Positions 46,551 through 56,173 are shown, counted from the stretch's first letter. The stretch is 64,000 bases of DNA from Saccharicrinis fermentans DSM 9555 = JCM 21142 (GCF_000517085.1 NZ_KI912107.1:1612398-1676397), one strand, 5' to 3'. Notes: generated by a model not told the origin, from the sequence alone. Made by a program: numbers and translations.

Positions 46551-47357
46551 ATGTTTAAAATCGAAGATAAAGTAGCCGTTGTAACAGGCGGCGGCGGAGT
46601 TTTAGGCGGTAGCATCGCCAATAGTCTAATAGAAGCTGGAGTTAAGGTAGCCATCCTTGACATCCGCGAAGAAAATGTTAATAAGCGGGTTGCAGAGCTT
46701 ACACAAAAGGGCGGAGCGGCTATTGGGTTTGTATCTAGCGTTCTAGACATAGATGACTTAAAACGAACCAGTCAAAAAATATTAGCACATTGGGGACGAG
46801 TGGACATTCTTGTAAATGCTGCCGGCGGTAACCTACCAGGAGCTACTTTAACAGAGGAACAAACCATATTTGACATGAAAATTGAAGACTTTAATAAAGT
46901 CAACGATTTAAACATGAATGGTACCGTTTACCCTTGTCTTGCATTTGGTGAGATAATGGCCCAACAAGGAGAAGGAAGTATTATTACTATTTCTTCGATG
47001 GCTACCTATTCTGCCATAACCAGGGTTCCAGGATATTCCACCGCCAAAACAGCCATCAATATTTTCACACAATGGATGGCTATGGAGATGGCAACCAAGT
47101 TTAGTGAAAAAATACGTGTCAATGCAATTGCTCCAGGTTTTTTTATTGGTGATCAAAACAGGAAAGTATTAATCAATGAAGATGGCTCTTACACAGAACG
47201 AAGCAAAAAAGTATTGGCACGTACACCTATGAAACGATTTGGGGATATTAAAGAGCTCAATGGAGCAGTTCAATTTTTATGTTCTGACGCAGCTACTTTT
47301 ATTACGGGGGTAATTTTACCAGTAGATGGAGGTTTCAGTTCTTATAGTGGTATTTAA
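46551..47357 (+). CDS. SDR family D-mannonate oxidoreductase
   Basis: Predicted to reduce fructuronate to mannonate (or the reverse) with NAD(P)H. The 268 residues have VVTGGGGVLGGSIA, NAAGGNLPGA and the catalytic Y-x3-K in GYSTAKTAIN, ending with TGVILPVDGGFSSYSGI. It is an SDR-type enzyme, unrelated to E. coli UxuB but known to replace it beside uxuA in Bacteroidota. The mannonate dehydratase gene follows by 17 bp. A half-operator-like site lies in the short gap upstream. Confidence 0.87.
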   Translation: MFKIEDKVAVVTGGGGVLGGSIANSLIEAGVKVAILDIREENVNKRVAELTQKGGAAIGFVSSVLDIDDLKRTSQKILAHWGRVDILVNAAGGNLPGATLTEEQTIFDMKIEDFNKVNDLNMNGTVYPCLAFGEIMAQQGEGSIITISSMATYSAITRVPGYSTAKTAINIFTQWMAMEMATKFSEKIRVNAIAPGFFIGDQNRKVLINEDGSYTERSKKVLARTPMKRFGDIKELNGAVQFLCSDAATFITGVILPVDGGFSSYSGI

Positions 47358-47374
47358 CAATTAGAACTTTAGAA

Positions 47375-48577
47375 ATGGCTTTAGAAAAAACATGGAGGTG
47401 GTTTGGTGAGCAAGACAATATCACATTGGATATGCTTCAACAAATGGGTGTTGAAGGTGTGATTACAGCACTACATCATATTCCCAATGGGGCAGTTTGG
47501 CCCATGGAAGAAATCTTAAAAGTGAAAAATGCAATTGAAGCGCACGGGATGAGATGGAGCGTGGTAGAAAGCCTACCTGTTAGTGAAGGTATTAAAATAT
47601 GTTCTGAGGATAGATCCCGCCTTATTAAAAATTATCAGGAATCGGTTAGTAACTTGGGAGCATGCGGTATAGACACCATTTGTTATAATTTTATGCCAGT
47701 ACTAGACTGGGCAAGAACAGACCTGCATTACAAACTTTTGAACGGAGGAGAATCAATGTATTTTGATTTTCCAACATTTGTAGCATTTGATGTGTTCATA
47801 CTTAAAAGACCCAATGCACAAGCTGATTATCCAGGCATCATTGTTGAAAAAGCAAGAGTACTATATGAACAAATGAGTGAGGAAGATGCTGAAATACTAG
47901 CTCACAATATTATTGTTGTTACCCAAGGATTTATTGATGGAGTTATTGATGGTAGCATCCCTGATTATAAAAATTTGTTTCTAGCATATATTGATAATTA
48001 CAAGAACTTCGGAAAAGATGAAATGCGCCAACACCTAAAAGCATTTCTGGATGACATCATTCCAATTGCTGAAAAAGCAGGGGTTCGTCTGGCTATTCAT
48101 CCTGACGATCCACCATTTCCGGTACTCGGTCTTCCGAGAATCATTGGACAACTAGAAGATTACGAATGGCTCTTTAAGGCCAACAAATCACCTAATAATG
48201 GTATCACTTTTTGTGCAGGTTCATTATCTGCACGCAAAGAAAATGACTTATTAAAAATCATTGATCACACGGCCAACCGTATTCATTTTATTCATTTACG
48301 CAATACGCAGTTACAAGCAGATGGAAGTTTTTATGAGTCAGGTCATTTGCTGGGTAGCCAAAATATGGTTCACATAGTAACAGCATTACTCAAAGAACAG
48401 AAAAAAAGAATTGCACAAGGACGTTCAGACCACAAGATGCCAGTGCGACCCGATCATGGAATAAAAATTTTAGATGATTACAATCACCATTACAACCCCG
48501 GATACCCATTGATCGGACGTTTAAAAGGATTGGCTGAAATAGATGGATTAATGACAGGACTAGAAGCTTATATTTAA
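47375..48577 (+). CDS. uxuA: Mannonate dehydratase
   Basis: Dehydrates D-mannonate to 2-keto-3-deoxygluconate in glucuronate breakdown. The 400 residues are a TIM barrel with the UxuA hallmarks KTWRWFG, LHHIPNGAVWP, VVESLPVSEGIK, RLAIHPDDPPFPVLGLPRI (metal ligands), FIHLRNTQ and MPVRPDHGIKILDD. Length is normal. It is the third gene of the regulator-led set; KdgK/KdgA and UxaC are not in the window. Confidence 0.96.
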   Translation: MALEKTWRWFGEQDNITLDMLQQMGVEGVITALHHIPNGAVWPMEEILKVKNAIEAHGMRWSVVESLPVSEGIKICSEDRSRLIKNYQESVSNLGACGIDTICYNFMPVLDWARTDLHYKLLNGGESMYFDFPTFVAFDVFILKRPNAQADYPGIIVEKARVLYEQMSEEDAEILAHNIIVVTQGFIDGVIDGSIPDYKNLFLAYIDNYKNFGKDEMRQHLKAFLDDIIPIAEKAGVRLAIHPDDPPFPVLGLPRIIGQLEDYEWLFKANKSPNNGITFCAGSLSARKENDLLKIIDHTANRIHFIHLRNTQLQADGSFYESGHLLGSQNMVHIVTALLKEQKKRIAQGRSDHKMPVRPDHGIKILDDYNHHYNPGYPLIGRLKGLAEIDGLMTGLEAYI

Positions 48578-48597
48578 AACTCACTTAATTAGAGATT

Positions 48598-50535
48598 ATG
48601 AAAAAAATACTATTTACAGGCTTAATCTGTATTCTTCTCAGTTGCATAACCAATGCACAGATACGTCTGCCCCAATTAGTCAGCAACGGAATGGTTTTAC
48701 AACGCAACCAGACGATTAATATTTGGGGATGGGCTTCTGCCAATGAAAATGTAACACTCACATTTAGAGAACAAAAATATAGTTGCGAAGCCTCCGCAGA
48801 AGGAAGTTGGATGCTAACCTTACCTGCCCAACAAGCAGGAGGTCCTTATACGATGCTTTTAAAAGGTAAAAATGAAATACTCTTAAAAGACATCTATATC
48901 GGAGATGTATGGCTTTGCTCCGGGCAATCAAATATGGAATTACCAATGCGACGCGTAGAATCTCGTTACCGAGAGGAAATCAAACTAATAAATACGCAAA
49001 CTATCCGTCAATTTTGGATACCGCGCCAATATGACTTTAATAACCAACGAGAAGATATCAGTGAGGGTGCATGGAAGCCTGCCACTCCAGAAAACATTAT
49101 GGATTTTTCTGCTGTAGCATATTTCTTTGCTAAACACATTCAAAAAAATCAAAACGTTCCTGTTGGTTTAATCAATTCAAGTATGGGAGGATCTCCTGTA
49201 GAAGCTTGGATTAGTGAGGAAAAACTGAAGCCCTTTAAAGATGCCTGGCAAGAACAACAAAAATATAAAAATGATGAATGGATACAGCAAATAAGAGCCG
49301 ATGATAAACAAAGAAATCAACAATGGTTTCGGGAATTATCTATAAAAGATAAAGGTAGAAACGGCACCATTAAGTGGAATGATGTATCCTTAAATGATAG
49401 TAGTTGGAGCACCCTTGCTATTCCTGGTTTTTGGAGTACAGAAGATTTGAAGTTTCAAAATGGAACGATATGGTTCAGAAAAGACTTTACTATTACTGAA
49501 GACATGCTAGCTCAGCCGGCCAAACTTGAATTAGGTTGTATTGTTGATGCAGACTCTGTTTTTATCAACGGTCAATTTATTGGAAACACAACCTATCGTT
49601 ATCCTCCCCGGATCTACAAAGTTCCAGCAGGAATATTAAAAGTTGGTAAAAACAATATTACCATTAAAGTCATTTCTCAAAGTGGAAACGGAGGTTTTGT
49701 CCCCGACAAAAAATATGAACTCACCAATTCATTAGATACCATTTTATTATCAGGTAACTGGAAATATAAAATTGGCGCTCAAATGCCCCCCTTACAAGGT
49801 CAAACCTTTATTCGATGGAAACCGAGCGGATTATACAATGCCATGATCCACCCTCTCCATCATTTCACCATCAAAGGAGCTATTTGGTATCAAGGAGAAT
49901 CGAACGTTGGTAGAGCCAAAGCCTATGAACAAAGACTGAGTGCCATGATCAAAAACTGGCGAGAAGAATGGCAGCAGGACGATTTTCCGTTTTTGATTGT
50001 TCAACTAGCCAATTTTCTTGAAGAAAAAAGTGAACCAACAAAAAGTGAATGGGCACAATTACGGGCAGCACAATTTAAGGTCGCAACAACAGTACCTAAT
50101 GCAGCTCTAGCCTGTACAATTGACCTGGGTGAATGGAATGATATTCATCCGCTGAATAAAGATGATGTTGGAAATAGACTGGCCTTAGCTGCTGAAAAAA
50201 TAGCCTATAACAATAGACGGGTTGTTTCTTCAGGCCCTACCTTTAAAAAGTATAAAATAAAAGGTAAGTATATTGAAATCAGATTCAATAATACGGGTTC
50301 AGGTATGGTTATTCAGACAGGAAACAAACTATTGGGTTTTTCAATAGCCGGAGAAGATGGTAAATATGTTTGGGCACAAGCAAAAATAAAAGGCAATAAA
50401 ATCATTGTTTGGAATGATCAAATATCAAAACCCAGGGCTGTGCGATATGCATGGGCAGACAACCCGGCCAACGCTAACTTATACAATAAAGAAGGTCTGC
50501 CGGCAGTACCATTCAGAACCGACGATAATGATTAA
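48598..50535 (+). CDS. SGNH carbohydrate acetylesterase (sialate O-acetylesterase-like, CE20-like)
   Basis: Predicted secreted deacetylase. The 645 residues have a signal peptide (ending TNAQ), an N-terminal beta domain, then an SGNH hydrolase: block I CSGQSNMELPM (nucleophile Ser), block III WYQGESNVGRA and block V DIHPLNKDDVG (Asp-His). Between blocks I and III a ~120-residue jelly-roll insertion (DSSWSTLAIPGFW to DKKYEL) resembles a GH2 sugar-binding domain, the arrangement seen in CE20 esterases. In this locus acetylated xylan or its oligosaccharides are the likely substrate rather than sialic acid. It follows uxuA by 20 bp. Confidence 0.85.
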   Translation: MKKILFTGLICILLSCITNAQIRLPQLVSNGMVLQRNQTINIWGWASANENVTLTFREQKYSCEASAEGSWMLTLPAQQAGGPYTMLLKGKNEILLKDIYIGDVWLCSGQSNMELPMRRVESRYREEIKLINTQTIRQFWIPRQYDFNNQREDISEGAWKPATPENIMDFSAVAYFFAKHIQKNQNVPVGLINSSMGGSPVEAWISEEKLKPFKDAWQEQQKYKNDEWIQQIRADDKQRNQQWFRELSIKDKGRNGTIKWNDVSLNDSSWSTLAIPGFWSTEDLKFQNGTIWFRKDFTITEDMLAQPAKLELGCIVDADSVFINGQFIGNTTYRYPPRIYKVPAGILKVGKNNITIKVISQSGNGGFVPDKKYELTNSLDTILLSGNWKYKIGAQMPPLQGQTFIRWKPSGLYNAMIHPLHHFTIKGAIWYQGESNVGRAKAYEQRLSAMIKNWREEWQQDDFPFLIVQLANFLEEKSEPTKSEWAQLRAAQFKVATTVPNAALACTIDLGEWNDIHPLNKDDVGNRLALAAEKIAYNNRRVVSSGPTFKKYKIKGKYIEIRFNNTGSGMVIQTGNKLLGFSIAGEDGKYVWAQAKIKGNKIIVWNDQISKPRAVRYAWADNPANANLYNKEGLPAVPFRTDDND

Positions 50536-50586
50536 TAAACAATAGATGCAAAGTCTACTCTACGACACCAATTCATAAATAATGCT

Positions 50587-50616
50587 GCATGACCTGAGAA
50601 TGAGCACAGGTCATGC
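50587..50616. terminator. Hairpin after the uronate operon
   Basis: Perfect 10-bp stem GCATGACCTG / CAGGTCATGC with a 10-nt loop, 50 bp after the esterase stop. No T-run follows; it could equally be a regulator site for the next gene. Confidence 0.5.
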
Positions 50617-50632
50617 CCTATTATGATTTGAT

Positions 50633-50664
50633 TTGAAATCACATGCCTACCCCCTTTACATTTG
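50633..50664 (+). promoter_or_regulatory. Promoter of the SGNH protein gene
   Basis: TTG at 50633-50635, 21-bp gap, TACATTTG at 50657-50664. It lies downstream of the first in-frame ATG (50643), which therefore cannot be the start. Confidence 0.7.
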
Positions 50665-50681
50665 AACCCATAATATCAAAT

Positions 50682-52328
50682 ATGAAAAAGGAAACCACCT
50701 ATAAAGTCATTGCAGTTATACTTCCGTTCATTTTTGCGCTTTTCATCGAAGTACTATTGAGATTAGTAGCTTATGGTGATGATTACCAGCTTTTTCATTC
50801 CATTAAAATAGATAATAAAACGGATTATCTCGTAATGAATTCGAAGATAGCAGGAAAATATTTCAATAATGAGAGCTTTCATTCCGACAACCAATCTGAT
50901 ATTTTTTTAAAAACAAAATCAGACAGCACCCTTCGAATTTTTGTACAAGGCGCTTCTTCGGTAGTGGGTTTCCCCTATTACGGTGCAGGCTCCTTTCCCA
51001 GAATGCTCAAACACCGACTCGCACAAACTTTTCCAGAAAAAAACATTGAGGTTATTAACACAGGAATGACCGCAATCAATTCTTATACTTTGTTAGATCA
51101 AACAAATAAGATTATCCAACAAAAGCCGGATGCTGTAATTATTTATGCAGGTCACAATGAATATTATGGTGCTTTAGGATTAGCTTCATCCAGCACCTAT
51201 GGTTCACACCCTACCATTATCAAATCCTATCTCTACCTAATGAAACTCCGGATCTTTCAATGGCTTAACAATACATATACCCACATCCAAAAAAGGAAGA
51301 ATAATGGCCCTAAGATAGGAGAAACCACCCTTATGGAAATAATGGTAAAAAAACAAAAAATACCCTTCGGTTCACCCTTATATCATGCAGGTTTAAAACA
51401 ATTTAAAGACAATCTTCAAACAATTTTACAAAAGTACCAAAAAGAAAATATTCCAATAATCATATCCACATTGGTTTCCAACATCAAAGATATTAAACCC
51501 TTTATAAGCGATCACGCTATTGATTCCACTCAATTTATTAAGGAAATACAACAAAACACTTTAAATGCCATTGACTTGGCACATAAAAACGCCATAGCAG
51601 CCTATACACTGGGACAATACTATCTTCAACACCAAAAAGACACCTCCCAAAAATACCTTCAGTTGGCCAAAGAATTGGATTTATTGAGATTTCGTGCTCC
51701 ACAAAAAATAAATGATATCATTTTTAAACTGGCACAAAAATATCATTGCCATATGGTTGATATGGAAGCCATATTTAGCCATCATTCTCCCATGGGTATT
51801 ATCGGTGATGAATTATTAACCGAACACGTGCACCCCAATATTGAAGGGCATTTTATAATGGCAGATGCTTTTTACAATAAAATAAAAGAAATAGGTTTAA
51901 TCCATCATTGGGAGAATTACATCTCATATGACGAAGCTTTCAATGACATACCGGTAACGGAAATTGATTCTATTAAAGGCAAACTAGTCATTGATGATTT
52001 AAAAAAATCATGGCCCTATGATTTAAGTATGTCAGGGACACAACCACTATCTGTTTATTATTCCCATAGAAACCCACCTTACGAACTAAGAAAAGCGATA
52101 GATTTATACACCAACAAACAAAGTTGGAGAGAAATCATGCTGGAAGCATACGATAGATACAAAAGAAATGAAGAATACAAAAAAGCACTTAGGGTAGCAC
52201 AATCGTTCACATTAGAATACCCCGAACAATCAGACCCTTACAAGCTTGCTAGCGATATGTGCCTAAAACTGAATGATAGTATCAAAGCAAAATATTATTC
52301 AAACAAATATAATCAGCTCAAAAGATAA
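50682..52328 (+). CDS. SGNH/GDSL-type membrane-anchored protein with C-terminal TPR-like tail
   Basis: The 548 residues begin with a membrane helix (VIAVILPFIFALFIEVLLRLVAY). An SGNH-like domain follows: FVQGASSVVGFP with the putative nucleophile serine, IIYAGHNEYYG (block III-like), and EHVHPNIEGH near ~390 in place of the usual D-x-x-H. The last ~70 residues are helical and TPR-like. The ATG at 50682 is chosen because a promoter overlaps the earlier ATG at 50643. It converges on the SxtJ/DUF5989/carbamoyltransferase genes; SGNH proteins are commonly found with that set, so a role in modifying the same glycan or metabolite is inferred. Confidence 0.8.
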   Translation: MKKETTYKVIAVILPFIFALFIEVLLRLVAYGDDYQLFHSIKIDNKTDYLVMNSKIAGKYFNNESFHSDNQSDIFLKTKSDSTLRIFVQGASSVVGFPYYGAGSFPRMLKHRLAQTFPEKNIEVINTGMTAINSYTLLDQTNKIIQQKPDAVIIYAGHNEYYGALGLASSSTYGSHPTIIKSYLYLMKLRIFQWLNNTYTHIQKRKNNGPKIGETTLMEIMVKKQKIPFGSPLYHAGLKQFKDNLQTILQKYQKENIPIIISTLVSNIKDIKPFISDHAIDSTQFIKEIQQNTLNAIDLAHKNAIAAYTLGQYYLQHQKDTSQKYLQLAKELDLLRFRAPQKINDIIFKLAQKYHCHMVDMEAIFSHHSPMGIIGDELLTEHVHPNIEGHFIMADAFYNKIKEIGLIHHWENYISYDEAFNDIPVTEIDSIKGKLVIDDLKKSWPYDLSMSGTQPLSVYYSHRNPPYELRKAIDLYTNKQSWREIMLEAYDRYKRNEEYKKALRVAQSFTLEYPEQSDPYKLASDMCLKLNDSIKAKYYSNKYNQLKR

Positions 52329-52334
52329 CACCTT

Positions 52335-52694
52335 TCACCAAGGTTTCTTTACATCTTCTTCATCGTATAAATGATTACGCCAATGAAAATAAGAATGCAC
52401 ATAGTCCTTTTTACGAAGTTGATTTCTACCTGTTAATCGTTGCAATACCGCCAAAGGAAACAATACAAAATAATAGATAACAAACAAAACAACATGGCTC
52501 ATTACGATGCCTATAAAATGAGCTATTCCGAACCACCCCTTTGCTATTACAAAACTAGTCTTTTTAGATACAAATGATACAATGATTAGTACCACTGCAA
52601 CAAATAATAACCAGCTTTGCTCGTATTTTATAACGACTATTAATATAAGAAGAACCAATGCTAGTGTAGCTTCCTGTGCCTTTTCTCTACTCAT
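52335..52694 (-). CDS. SxtJ family membrane protein
   Basis: A 119-residue protein with three hydrophobic segments (LALVLLILIVVI, WLLFVAVVLIIVSFV, VVLFVIYYFVLFPLAVL) and the SxtJ C-terminal pattern LQRLTGRNQLRKK...YFHWRNH. A longer reading frame starts at 52904 inside the carbamoyltransferase gene, but its extra residues are a frame-shifted copy of the DUF5989 coding sequence; the ATG at 52694 overlaps the stop of that gene by one base (TAATG). The family is named from the saxitoxin cluster and regularly follows carbamoyltransferases; its function is unknown. Confidence 0.85.
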   Translation of the reverse strand: MSREKAQEATLALVLLILIVVIKYEQSWLLFVAVVLIIVSFVSKKTSFVIAKGWFGIAHFIGIVMSHVVLFVIYYFVLFPLAVLQRLTGRNQLRKKDYVHSYFHWRNHLYDEEDVKKPW

Positions 52695-52843
52695 TAAAAT
52701 AAAGTATATATAAATGGAGCTAAAGCAGATCCATTTGATAAAAATATCAATATGCCCAATGCCATGAATATCATAATTAACGGTACTAGCCACCATTTTT
52801 TTCGTTCTTTCAGAAAAAGAAAGAGATCCTTTAAAAATTCCAT
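52694..52843 (-). CDS. DUF5989 family small membrane protein (49 residues)
   Basis: This short gene lies exactly between the carbamoyltransferase stop (52844-52846) and the SxtJ start. It begins MEFLKDLFLFLKERKKWW, continues with one membrane helix (LVPLIMIFMALGILIFL) and ends SNGSALAPFIYTLF, the characteristic ending of the DUF5989 family. The ATG follows the upstream TAA with no gap and its own TAA overlaps the next ATG, so the three genes are translationally coupled. Function unknown; the family is nearly always seen with carbamoyltransferase and SxtJ. Confidence 0.9.
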   Translation of the reverse strand: MEFLKDLFLFLKERKKWWLVPLIMIFMALGILIFLSNGSALAPFIYTLF

Positions 52844-54640
52844 TTATTTTACAATTATATAGTTTTCCAGAATCAATACATCCATGCCCGAGTTTATAAA
52901 GCATTGATATGCCTCTTGCGGCGTATTCACAATTGGTTCATCCTTAACATTAAAACTAGTATTAATGATAACACCAATTCCGGTGATCTCTTTGTACGCT
53001 TGGATCAAAGCCCAGAATGATGAATTTACATCCTTATCAACAACTTGTACTCTAGCCGAAAAATCAGTATGTGTGATCGCTGGCAGCTCTGACTTAGGGA
53101 ACTTACGTTTTTCGTCTATACTCCATCGCCAAAAATCATCCGGTACAATTTTTCTAATTGATTTTTTTACTTGATTAGTAAATAACATATAATAAGAATG
53201 CTTTCCTGGCTCAAAATAAAGCGCATAATCCTCCTCACACACAACAGGTGCAAATGGTCTGAATCCTTCTCTGAATTTAATTTTCATATTTAAGATGTAT
53301 TGCATTTTCGGATCTGTTGCATCGGCCAAAATGCTTCTGTTCCCCAAGGCTCTTGGGCCGAATTCACTACGTCCACGAAACCACCCTACTACTTTTTTAG
53401 CTGCAATATACTTTGCGGTCGCAATCCGCAAATCATCCTCATGCGCATAATAAGTATAATCACATGAATACTTTCTTAAAACGTGTTCGATAGACGAGGT
53501 AGTAGCCTTAGGACCCAGATAAACATCAAAAGGTTTTTTTAAACCTGTAAATAACATATTACCTTGTATATGAGCTATTGCCAGGGCAGCTCCCAAAGCT
53601 CCGCCAGCGTCACCAGCAGCAGGTTGCACAAATATATCCTTAAACCTATTTTGATGAAACATAACCGAATTGGCAACACAATTAAGCGCTACCCCACCTG
53701 CCAAACATAAATACTCCTCCTTGGTTTCTTGCTGCACAAATTGAATCAATCGAATAAGAACTTCCTCTAACACACTTTGAGCTGCATGCGCTAAATCGGC
53801 ATGTACTTGTTCTAGACAATCCTGGGGCTTTCTTCGACAAAAACCAAAGAGCCTTTCCCAATGATGAATCTTCACCATTCGCAAACCAACCTGATAATCA
53901 AAATAATAGTCATTTAACCTAAAAGAACCATCATTTTTTATATCTATTAGTTTATCCTTTATTAAATGAGTAAAGTGCTGAACACGATTAGAGTATTCAT
54001 GCGCATAAGGTGCCAATCCCATCATCTTATATTCTCCACCATTTACCTCAAATCCTAAAAAATAGGTAAATGAAGAATAAAAAAGACCCAGAGAATCCGG
54101 AAATCGAATTTCTCCAAGTACTTTAATTCCCTTTTCTCCACATGCAATCCCATAAGAGCTTGTTGACCATTCACCAACTCCATCAATGGTTAAGTAGGCA
54201 CAGCGCTTAAAAGGCGAGGTGTAAAAAGCGCTGGCTGCATGCGACAAATGATGCTCCGGAAAGTAAATTGGAATATGTAGCTTAGATTTATGTAGCTCTT
54301 CCATTCTTTTTTGTATCATTTGTTTGATAAAGAGTTTCTCTTTCAACCAGATAGGCATGGCTTTCACAAATGATCTAAATCCCTTTGGTGCATATGCATA
54401 ATGAGTTTCTAGTATTCTTTCAAATTTTAAAAAAGGTTTATCATAAAAAGAAACAATGTCAACATCTTTCATTTCAAGGCCTGCTTCTTCGAGGCAAAAC
54501 TTTATTGCAGCCATAGGAAAAGAAGGATCATTTTTAATTCTAGAGAATCGCTCTTCCTGTGCTGCATACAAAACCTTACCATTTTCAATTAAGGCTGCTG
54601 CTGAATCATGATAATATGCTGAAATACCTAGGATTTTCAT
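52844..54640 (-). CDS. NodU/CmcH-family carbamoyltransferase
   Basis: Predicted to transfer a carbamoyl group from carbamoyl phosphate (through carbamoyl-adenylate) to a hydroxyl of a sugar or other metabolite. The 598 residues have the N-terminal Kae1/ASKHA-like domain (MKILGISAYYHDSAAALIENG, EERFSRIKND, EHHLSHAASAFY, CAYLTIDGVGEW), LAGGVALNCVANS, QPAAGDAGGALGAAL, and the C-terminal domain with GWFRGRSEFGPRALGNRSILADA and FNVKDEPIVNTPQEA. Length is normal. DUF5989 and SxtJ follow without gaps. The acceptor is not identifiable; an exopolysaccharide or secondary metabolite is plausible. Confidence 0.92.
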   Translation of the reverse strand: MKILGISAYYHDSAAALIENGKVLYAAQEERFSRIKNDPSFPMAAIKFCLEEAGLEMKDVDIVSFYDKPFLKFERILETHYAYAPKGFRSFVKAMPIWLKEKLFIKQMIQKRMEELHKSKLHIPIYFPEHHLSHAASAFYTSPFKRCAYLTIDGVGEWSTSSYGIACGEKGIKVLGEIRFPDSLGLFYSSFTYFLGFEVNGGEYKMMGLAPYAHEYSNRVQHFTHLIKDKLIDIKNDGSFRLNDYYFDYQVGLRMVKIHHWERLFGFCRRKPQDCLEQVHADLAHAAQSVLEEVLIRLIQFVQQETKEEYLCLAGGVALNCVANSVMFHQNRFKDIFVQPAAGDAGGALGAALAIAHIQGNMLFTGLKKPFDVYLGPKATTSSIEHVLRKYSCDYTYYAHEDDLRIATAKYIAAKKVVGWFRGRSEFGPRALGNRSILADATDPKMQYILNMKIKFREGFRPFAPVVCEEDYALYFEPGKHSYYMLFTNQVKKSIRKIVPDDFWRWSIDEKRKFPKSELPAITHTDFSARVQVVDKDVNSSFWALIQAYKEITGIGVIINTSFNVKDEPIVNTPQEAYQCFINSGMDVLILENYIIVK

Positions 54641-54721
54641 TCATAAAAATGTATAAGTAAAACCATTAAGGCAAAGCCTTTGAAAAAGCTGAAGCTCCCT
54701 ACATCAACACCCCACAATATC

Positions 54722-56125
54722 TTAATCTGTTTTTATAGTAATAATTAGTCTTCTATAACTTGTTAATTGAGGATGTCCATTGTCGGTCACTTCGCAAATC
54801 ACATGAAAATTCTTTCCTGCAGATCCCGAAGGGATTTGAACAGTAGTTATATCGGCGTTATTATTGGACAACAAGATCTCCTGTTCGTATGTACCTATTT
54901 CTGATAATACCCACCACTTGAAACTCAATGAGTCCTGATCAGTATCATATGATTCAGAAGCATCAAGAGTAATAGTTTCTCCTTCTACACCCTCCATTTC
55001 TATGGGTATGACACCTCCATTGCCATTGACAATAACCTGGGGATTTATATTTCCCTTACCAGTGGCAGCCCAATCCATTCGGGCCACAAAATTATTGAAC
55101 GTAGCCGGATAAAAATACCTTTCGTATTTCGTACATATTTGCCATGCTTTTCCTTGATGATTTACATATGCATAGGTGGTTGTATCAGGACCTATTCCCC
55201 ATTCAAAATACCCACCCCAACTCACCTGACCAGGTATTTGGGGGTTGTTTAAGCCATTGGGCAATACATGCAAAAACGATGGAGTATCACCCTCAACACC
55301 ATACTTGTATTTAGGATAAACCTCACCTAAATTCCCATGATTTTGTATATTTCTGGCATACTCGTCCCAGTTCTTTTTTCCTGTTCCATTTTGGTATTTC
55401 CATGCACAATCATCCCAAAGAAACATCAAATCTGTTTCAAATTCCCTACGCATCCATTGGTGAGAACTAATATCAAATGGAGTACCTTCTTTATACGACC
55501 TATCTTGGTCGGTAATTGCATAAGTAGGTATTTTATGCAAAAATGTTCTTAGTTCCTCCCCACTCCTTTCCTGCTGAACTTGCCATATAGCCTGAGCCAA
55601 GGTATTTCCTCCCCCCCAAACTAATATCCATAAAGGGCGGTCATCATCTTCATCAGCCAATTCTATAATCAAGTTACTTCCGTCCGAAACGTTATCTTCA
55701 CCAATTGCATTTATTCCTCGCTTTCTACTTCCAAACATGGTTCTTTCACGTAGATATTCAGGACTGGGCCAATACCCAATATTTTGTTTCGATTCATCCT
55801 GATTAAAGTTCAGTTGCCTGGAACGTTTTAACAAATGGGGCAAATCTTTTTCATAAGCATCTATGCCATCATGAATCAATTGAAAGAAATCATCCTGTGT
55901 TTCTTCGAGACTCCAACCTGTTGTATAAATTAAGCCCTCAATTTCAAGCATATCTGCATGCACGAGCAGTCTTACCAACGATTCACTGTCGTCTGTTTCC
56001 CAAGTTGAAATATCTGTAAGGATAACCACGCGTGGTTTTTCAATTTTTCCATTTTCATTTTGAGAATGACAAGCTTGTATTATTAGAACAGACAAGAGTA
56101 CTGTTACAAAAACATTTCGTTTCAT
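54722..56125 (-). CDS. DUF1593 (Sde182-type nucleoside-hydrolase-like) secreted lipoprotein
   Basis: The 467 residues (from ATG 56125; an ATG six codons earlier exists at 56143) start with a lipoprotein signal ending LIIQAC. The N-terminal ~300 residues are the nucleoside-hydrolase-like fold (RVVILTDISTWETDDSESLVRLLVHAD; LWILVWGGGNTLAQAI), and the C-terminal ~120 an Ig/PKD-like domain (ETITLDASESYDTDQDSLSFKWWV). The family was noted as a cellulose-binding protein in Saccharophagus and recurs in plant-polysaccharide loci. It lies 49 bp after the GH115 stop, probably in the same operon. Enzymatic activity is unproven. Confidence 0.85.
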   Translation of the reverse strand: MKRNVFVTVLLSVLIIQACHSQNENGKIEKPRVVILTDISTWETDDSESLVRLLVHADMLEIEGLIYTTGWSLEETQDDFFQLIHDGIDAYEKDLPHLLKRSRQLNFNQDESKQNIGYWPSPEYLRERTMFGSRKRGINAIGEDNVSDGSNLIIELADEDDDRPLWILVWGGGNTLAQAIWQVQQERSGEELRTFLHKIPTYAITDQDRSYKEGTPFDISSHQWMRREFETDLMFLWDDCAWKYQNGTGKKNWDEYARNIQNHGNLGEVYPKYKYGVEGDTPSFLHVLPNGLNNPQIPGQVSWGGYFEWGIGPDTTTYAYVNHQGKAWQICTKYERYFYPATFNNFVARMDWAATGKGNINPQVIVNGNGGVIPIEMEGVEGETITLDASESYDTDQDSLSFKWWVLSEIGTYEQEILLSNNNADITTVQIPSGSAGKNFHVICEVTDNGHPQLTSYRRLIITIKTD

Positions 56126-56173
56126 TTTTAGATTATTTATCATTTATTTTCTATTCTATTATAAATAAGGATT

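Noticed and set aside
50643-50681. Earlier ATG of the SGNH protein
   Set aside because: A consensus promoter -7 element (50657-50664) lies after it, so it would not be transcribed.
52695-52904. Longer SxtJ start inside the carbamoyltransferase gene
   Set aside because: The extra residues are the out-of-frame reading of the carbamoyltransferase end and of the DUF5989 gene; the TAATG junction at 52694 gives a normal SxtJ.
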